The notes beneath the pieces were generated by a model. It had not been told where the DNA came from. It saw nothing but the letters and a program-made list of their open reading frames with translations, and searched no databases. From Sedimentisphaerales bacterium (lineage in GTDB: Bacteria; Planctomycetota; Phycisphaerae; Sedimentisphaerales; SM23-30), in NCBI GenBank assembly GCA_030640865.1, contig DAOWIP010000413.1, positions 1 through 7,544 on the forward strand: DNA of 7,544 nucleotides. Reading direction: 5' to 3'. How positions within the stretch are numbered: position 1 is the first letter of the stretch; the number at the start of each line of letters is the position of its first letter. The translations under genes and the position numbers were made by a program. Shown here piece by piece: positions 4,691 through 7,544 of this stretch.

Positions 4691-6217
4691 TCACTTTGTG
4701 TTCACATTTCTGCCTTTGCGAAGCATTTGGCTCAATTTTTTTATTATTTGTCGGTTCTCCGGCTCATTGACGACATTTCGGTTTTCCTGCGGATCATTTT
4801 GGTGATCGTACAGTTCTTTTTCGAGCACATCGCCGTCTTTTATCCATTCTGCGTAGCGATACCGATCTGTCCTCATCGAATATCCCATAACGCCATATTC
4901 TTTGCGTGGAAACTGGCTGTACGCGGCGTCCTTGAATTTACGATTGGGGTCTTCCAGTAAAGGCACCATACTCAGTCCCTGACAATGTTTTGGGATGGGC
5001 AGTCCGCAAAGCTCGCTGAGTGTGGGATAGATATCCAGAAATTCGACCAGGGCAGCGGTTTTTTCGCCGGTACTCTTTTGTCCTGGTACGCTTATTATCA
5101 TTGGTGCGCGGGTATCCAGCTCGAAATTGGTCTTTTTGCTCCATGAATTGTATTCGCCCAGTTTCCAGCCATGATCTCCCCATAGGATAATGATGGTATT
5201 TTCGCGTAGCCCTAAGCGTTCCAGTTCCCCGATTACCCGTCCGACTTGCGAATCGACATAACTTACGCAGGCGTAATAGCCGTGGATCAGCGTTCGGGCC
5301 TTTTCATCGCTGACATTTTTCTCGTCGGGTATATCATGATAGGCCCTCATCTCCGTTTCTTTGGGGAAAGCCATATCGGGCGTATTCTGCGGCCTTGTCC
5401 GGTTTTTAGCCAGGCGGACGTCCTCACGTTTGTAGAGGTCCCAATATTTTTTGGGTGCCACGAACGGAATATGAGGTTTGAGAAACCCTACTCCCAGGAA
5501 GAACGGCTTGTCTTTGATCTGCTGTAAAACCTGAATAGCTTTCTCGGTGGTTTGTCCGTCGCACGGCACATTATCAGGCACATCGGGCGCTTCTGTTGCC
5601 AGACCTCGGACAAAGCAATTCACCCAGTTATCCACAGGTGCGCCGTGTCTTCTGCGACTTTTGGAATAAACCTCACGGGCGACTCTGATTCCTTCGGGCG
5701 TATAGTAATAACGCGGCTTCGGCCACCACGCCGGCACACTCCATGACTTGGGATCGTCATGGCGGCTGAATATCTTAAACGAACCGTGATACATTTTACC
5801 GATGGCCTGGCTGTGGTAGCCGTGGTTCATGAAATGTTGCGGTAGGGTAACGACGTCCGGCACTTTTTTGCGGAAATGGGTGGACAGATCGCACACGCCG
5901 GTCCAATCGGGCCGAAGACCTGTCAGCAGGCTCGCACGCGATGGGGCGCACAGCGACTGTTGGCAATACGCTCGTTCGAAGAGCAGTCCTTGTTCAGCCA
6001 GCTTATCGATATTGGGCGAGATGATCTGCTTGTTCCCATAGCAGTGGAGTTCCGGCCGAAGATCATCTACAGCGATGAACAGCACATTCATTTTGCGACC
6101 GGACGAATTATAAACCGGCTTACCCTGAAGTAGCTGCGGCCCCAGAAGGGACAACATTGTCGCCTTACCGGTAATTCCGATAAATTCCCGTCGTGTCAAA
6201 TGTTCTTTGATAGACAT
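4691..6217 (-). CDS. Tat-exported sulfatase, iduronate-2-sulfatase-like (S1 family)
   Basis: The enzyme is predicted to hydrolyse sulfate esters, probably on a polysaccharide, outside the cytoplasm. I start it at the ATG at 6217 (508 residues), one base after the tyrS TGA, with GAGG 10 bases upstream inside tyrS; an in-frame TTG at 6226 would add three residues. The N-terminus holds a twin-arginine signal (LTRREFIGITG, about 7-17, then a hydrophobic stretch). NVLFIAVDDLRPELHCYG supplies the metal-binding Asp pair (51-52). LCAPSRASLLTG (89-100) is the C-x-P-S-R signature whose Cys90 is converted to formylglycine. Later GFLKPHIPFVAP, WGDHGWKLGE and YSMRTDRYRYAEW match human iduronate-2-sulfatase by eye. 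Length is normal. A formylglycine-generating or anSME maturase is needed but not in the window. The exact substrate is unknown. Confidence 0.95.
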   Translation of the reverse strand: MSIKEHLTRREFIGITGKATMLSLLGPQLLQGKPVYNSSGRKMNVLFIAVDDLRPELHCYGNKQIISPNIDKLAEQGLLFERAYCQQSLCAPSRASLLTGLRPDWTGVCDLSTHFRKKVPDVVTLPQHFMNHGYHSQAIGKMYHGSFKIFSRHDDPKSWSVPAWWPKPRYYYTPEGIRVAREVYSKSRRRHGAPVDNWVNCFVRGLATEAPDVPDNVPCDGQTTEKAIQVLQQIKDKPFFLGVGFLKPHIPFVAPKKYWDLYKREDVRLAKNRTRPQNTPDMAFPKETEMRAYHDIPDEKNVSDEKARTLIHGYYACVSYVDSQVGRVIGELERLGLRENTIIILWGDHGWKLGEYNSWSKKTNFELDTRAPMIISVPGQKSTGEKTAALVEFLDIYPTLSELCGLPIPKHCQGLSMVPLLEDPNRKFKDAAYSQFPRKEYGVMGYSMRTDRYRYAEWIKDGDVLEKELYDHQNDPQENRNVVNEPENRQIIKKLSQMLRKGRNVNTK

Positions 6218-6218
6218 G

Positions 6219-7493
6219 TCAGTCAAACCTCAATAAATGGTAATTTTTCTTGCCGCTTCGCAGCACCAGGATCGACTCTGATGCTCGTGAATCCGGCGTC
6301 AGGGTATGGTCGATGGCATTAACACGAATATTATTAACATAAGCGCCGCCCGCCTTGACCAGTTTTTTTGCTTCTCCTCTTGAACCGCACAGTCCGGTTT
6401 CGCACAGGGCGTCCAATATTGGCAATCCCTGGTTCAGTCGTTCGAGTGGCAGTAATGTACTGGGCACATCCGCGAATATACTGCCCAGTTCACGATCGCC
6501 AAGCCCGCCGATTTCTTCTCCGAACAGGAACCGGGAAGCCGTCTGGACTAACGCCAGTTGTTCTTCGCCGTGGGCCAGTCTGGTTACTTCTTCTGCCAAC
6601 ACTTTCTGGGCTTCCCGTTTTTCCGGCTGTTCCTGTACGGTTTTTTCCAGTTCGGCAATCTGTTCCAATGGCAGAAACGTAAAATATTTTAATAATTTTA
6701 TCACGTCTTGGTCATCGGAACGTATCCAATACTGATAAAATTCATAAGGACTGGTCTTTTCCGCTGCCAGCCAGCATTTTTCTCCGGTAGCTGTCTTGCC
6801 GAATTTCTGGCCGTTGGAGTCGGTGATCAGCGGTGAGGTCAGGCCATAGACTGCCCTGCCGTCGAGCTTACGGGTCAGATCGATCCCCGCGACAACATTG
6901 CCCCACTGGTCATCGCCGCCCACCTGTAGTTGGCAGTTGTATTCCCGGCTGAGATACAGGAAGTCATAGGCCTGCAAAAGCTGGTAACTGAACTCGGTAA
7001 AGCTCATTCCAATCTCGCTTTGTAGTCGTTTGCGGACAGATTCTTTGCCCATCATCTCGCCCACGCGGAAATGTTTGCCCACGTCGCGGAGAAATTCAAC
7101 AAAGCTGAACTTACCTATCCAGTCGGCGTTATTGACCATAATCGCCCGGTTGGCGACACCCTCGAAATCAAGAAAATGGTGCAACTGTTGCTTAATGCCT
7201 TCCAGGTTTTGTTGGATAGTTTGTTCATTGAGCAGGTTGCGTTCCTCATTTTTGCCGCTTGGATCGCCTATCATGGCTGTGGCCCCGCCGACCAGGACGA
7301 TAGGCCTATGACCGTGCCGCTGAAATTGTGCTAAGATCATTATTTGCAAAAGGTTACCAATATGCAAACTCTCTGCCGTAGGGTCAAAGCCCGCATACAG
7401 GGCTATAGGCTTTTCCAATTTTTTCGCCAGTTGTTGGTCTGAATAATGGCTGACAAAGCCCCGTTGATTGAGAGTATCGAATACGTTCGCCAC
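6219..7493 (-). CDS. tyrS: Tyrosyl-tRNA synthetase
   Basis: This 424-residue class I aminoacyl-tRNA synthetase charges tRNA-Tyr in the cytoplasm. The Rossmann domain carries YAGFDPTAESLHIGN with the HIGH-type motif HIGN at 44-47, then GDPSGK (76-81), the tyrosine-pocket segments YQLLQAYD (170-177) and GGDDQWGN (192-199), and KFGKT (230-234) as the KMSKS equivalent, as usual for bacterial TyrRS. An anticodon-binding region and a C-terminal S4 RNA-binding domain (about 355-424) complete the standard 420-residue length. The start is GTG at 7493: AAGGA at 7506-7502 sits 8 bases upstream, the next upstream in-frame codons lead to TAG, and the nearby ATG at 7501 is out of frame. It is the first gene of the minus-strand block seen here, and its end abuts the sulfatase. 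Confidence 0.98.
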   Translation of the reverse strand: MANVFDTLNQRGFVSHYSDQQLAKKLEKPIALYAGFDPTAESLHIGNLLQIMILAQFQRHGHRPIVLVGGATAMIGDPSGKNEERNLLNEQTIQQNLEGIKQQLHHFLDFEGVANRAIMVNNADWIGKFSFVEFLRDVGKHFRVGEMMGKESVRKRLQSEIGMSFTEFSYQLLQAYDFLYLSREYNCQLQVGGDDQWGNVVAGIDLTRKLDGRAVYGLTSPLITDSNGQKFGKTATGEKCWLAAEKTSPYEFYQYWIRSDDQDVIKLLKYFTFLPLEQIAELEKTVQEQPEKREAQKVLAEEVTRLAHGEEQLALVQTASRFLFGEEIGGLGDRELGSIFADVPSTLLPLERLNQGLPILDALCETGLCGSRGEAKKLVKAGGAYVNNIRVNAIDHTLTPDSRASESILVLRSGKKNYHLLRFD

Positions 7494-7501
7494 AAATCCA
7501 T

Positions 7502-7506
7502 TCCTT
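7502..7506 (-). promoter_or_regulatory. Shine-Dalgarno of tyrS that selects the GTG start
   Basis: AAGGA on the minus strand ends 8 bases before GTG at 7493. The ATG that overlaps its last base (7501) opens a different frame and cannot be reached from this site with normal spacing. The remaining 38 bases to the right edge hold no recognisable T-box, though a T-box leader would extend beyond the window. Confidence 0.6.
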
Positions 7507-7544
7507 ATAATCTATCGCGTTTCCACAGAATAAACAGAACAGCC

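Noticed and set aside
6218..6226. TTG at 6226 as the sulfatase start
   Set aside because: An ATG three codons downstream has a better-placed GAGG and the typical stop-to-start spacing with tyrS.
7498..7544. ATG at 7501 as start of tyrS, or a T-box leader
   Set aside because: The ATG is out of frame with the TyrRS sequence, and only about 40 leader bases are visible, with no T-box core seen.

Overview
The window looks like chromosomal DNA from a member of the Planctomycetota, most likely a Phycisphaerae/Sedimentisphaerales-type bacterium. This is inferred from protein style, not from a search. The pointers are a planctomycete-like Der GTPase (second G domain with GKRNVGKST, SIRRAEVV and a VGLPRIYYGTQVGTNPP stretch in the KH-like domain), a Tat-exported iduronate-2-sulfatase-like enzyme, a secreted right-handed beta-helix protein, and the decayed end of a fibronectin-III-like protein.

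Every gene I accept is on the minus strand, so transcription runs from the right edge to the left. In that order: tyrS (tyrosyl-tRNA synthetase, GTG start at 7493), a sulfatase whose ATG lies one base after the tyrS stop, a secreted beta-helix protein, a 192-residue conserved-looking protein of unknown function, a 67-residue basic membrane protein, and der (ribosome-biogenesis GTPase). Gaps from tyrS to the 67-residue gene are 1, 60, 30 and 28 bp, which suggests a mostly co-transcribed block; a weak internal promoter may precede the beta-helix gene. der follows after 164 bp that contain an elaborate nested inverted repeat.

Left of der is about 840 bp of non-housekeeping DNA. It holds period-7 tandem repeats that run up to the der stop codon, a polypyrimidine tract, a second heptamer array, a REP-like hairpin and a six-unit array of 21-bp repeats. 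Further left are a decayed 28-codon fibronectin-III-like C-terminus and a small membrane-protein ORF cut by the end of an IS256-family insertion sequence. Only the first 24 codons of its transposase are in the window.

Functionally, tyrS and der are translation and ribosome housekeeping genes. Between them sits an exported sulfatase plus beta-helix pair that could act on a sulfated polysaccharide outside the cytoplasm. No clearly new defence or mobile system is visible. The most unusual items are the housekeeping-to-sulfatase translational coupling, the repeat-packed region downstream of der, the nested palindrome in the der leader, and the two uncharacterised proteins in the block.
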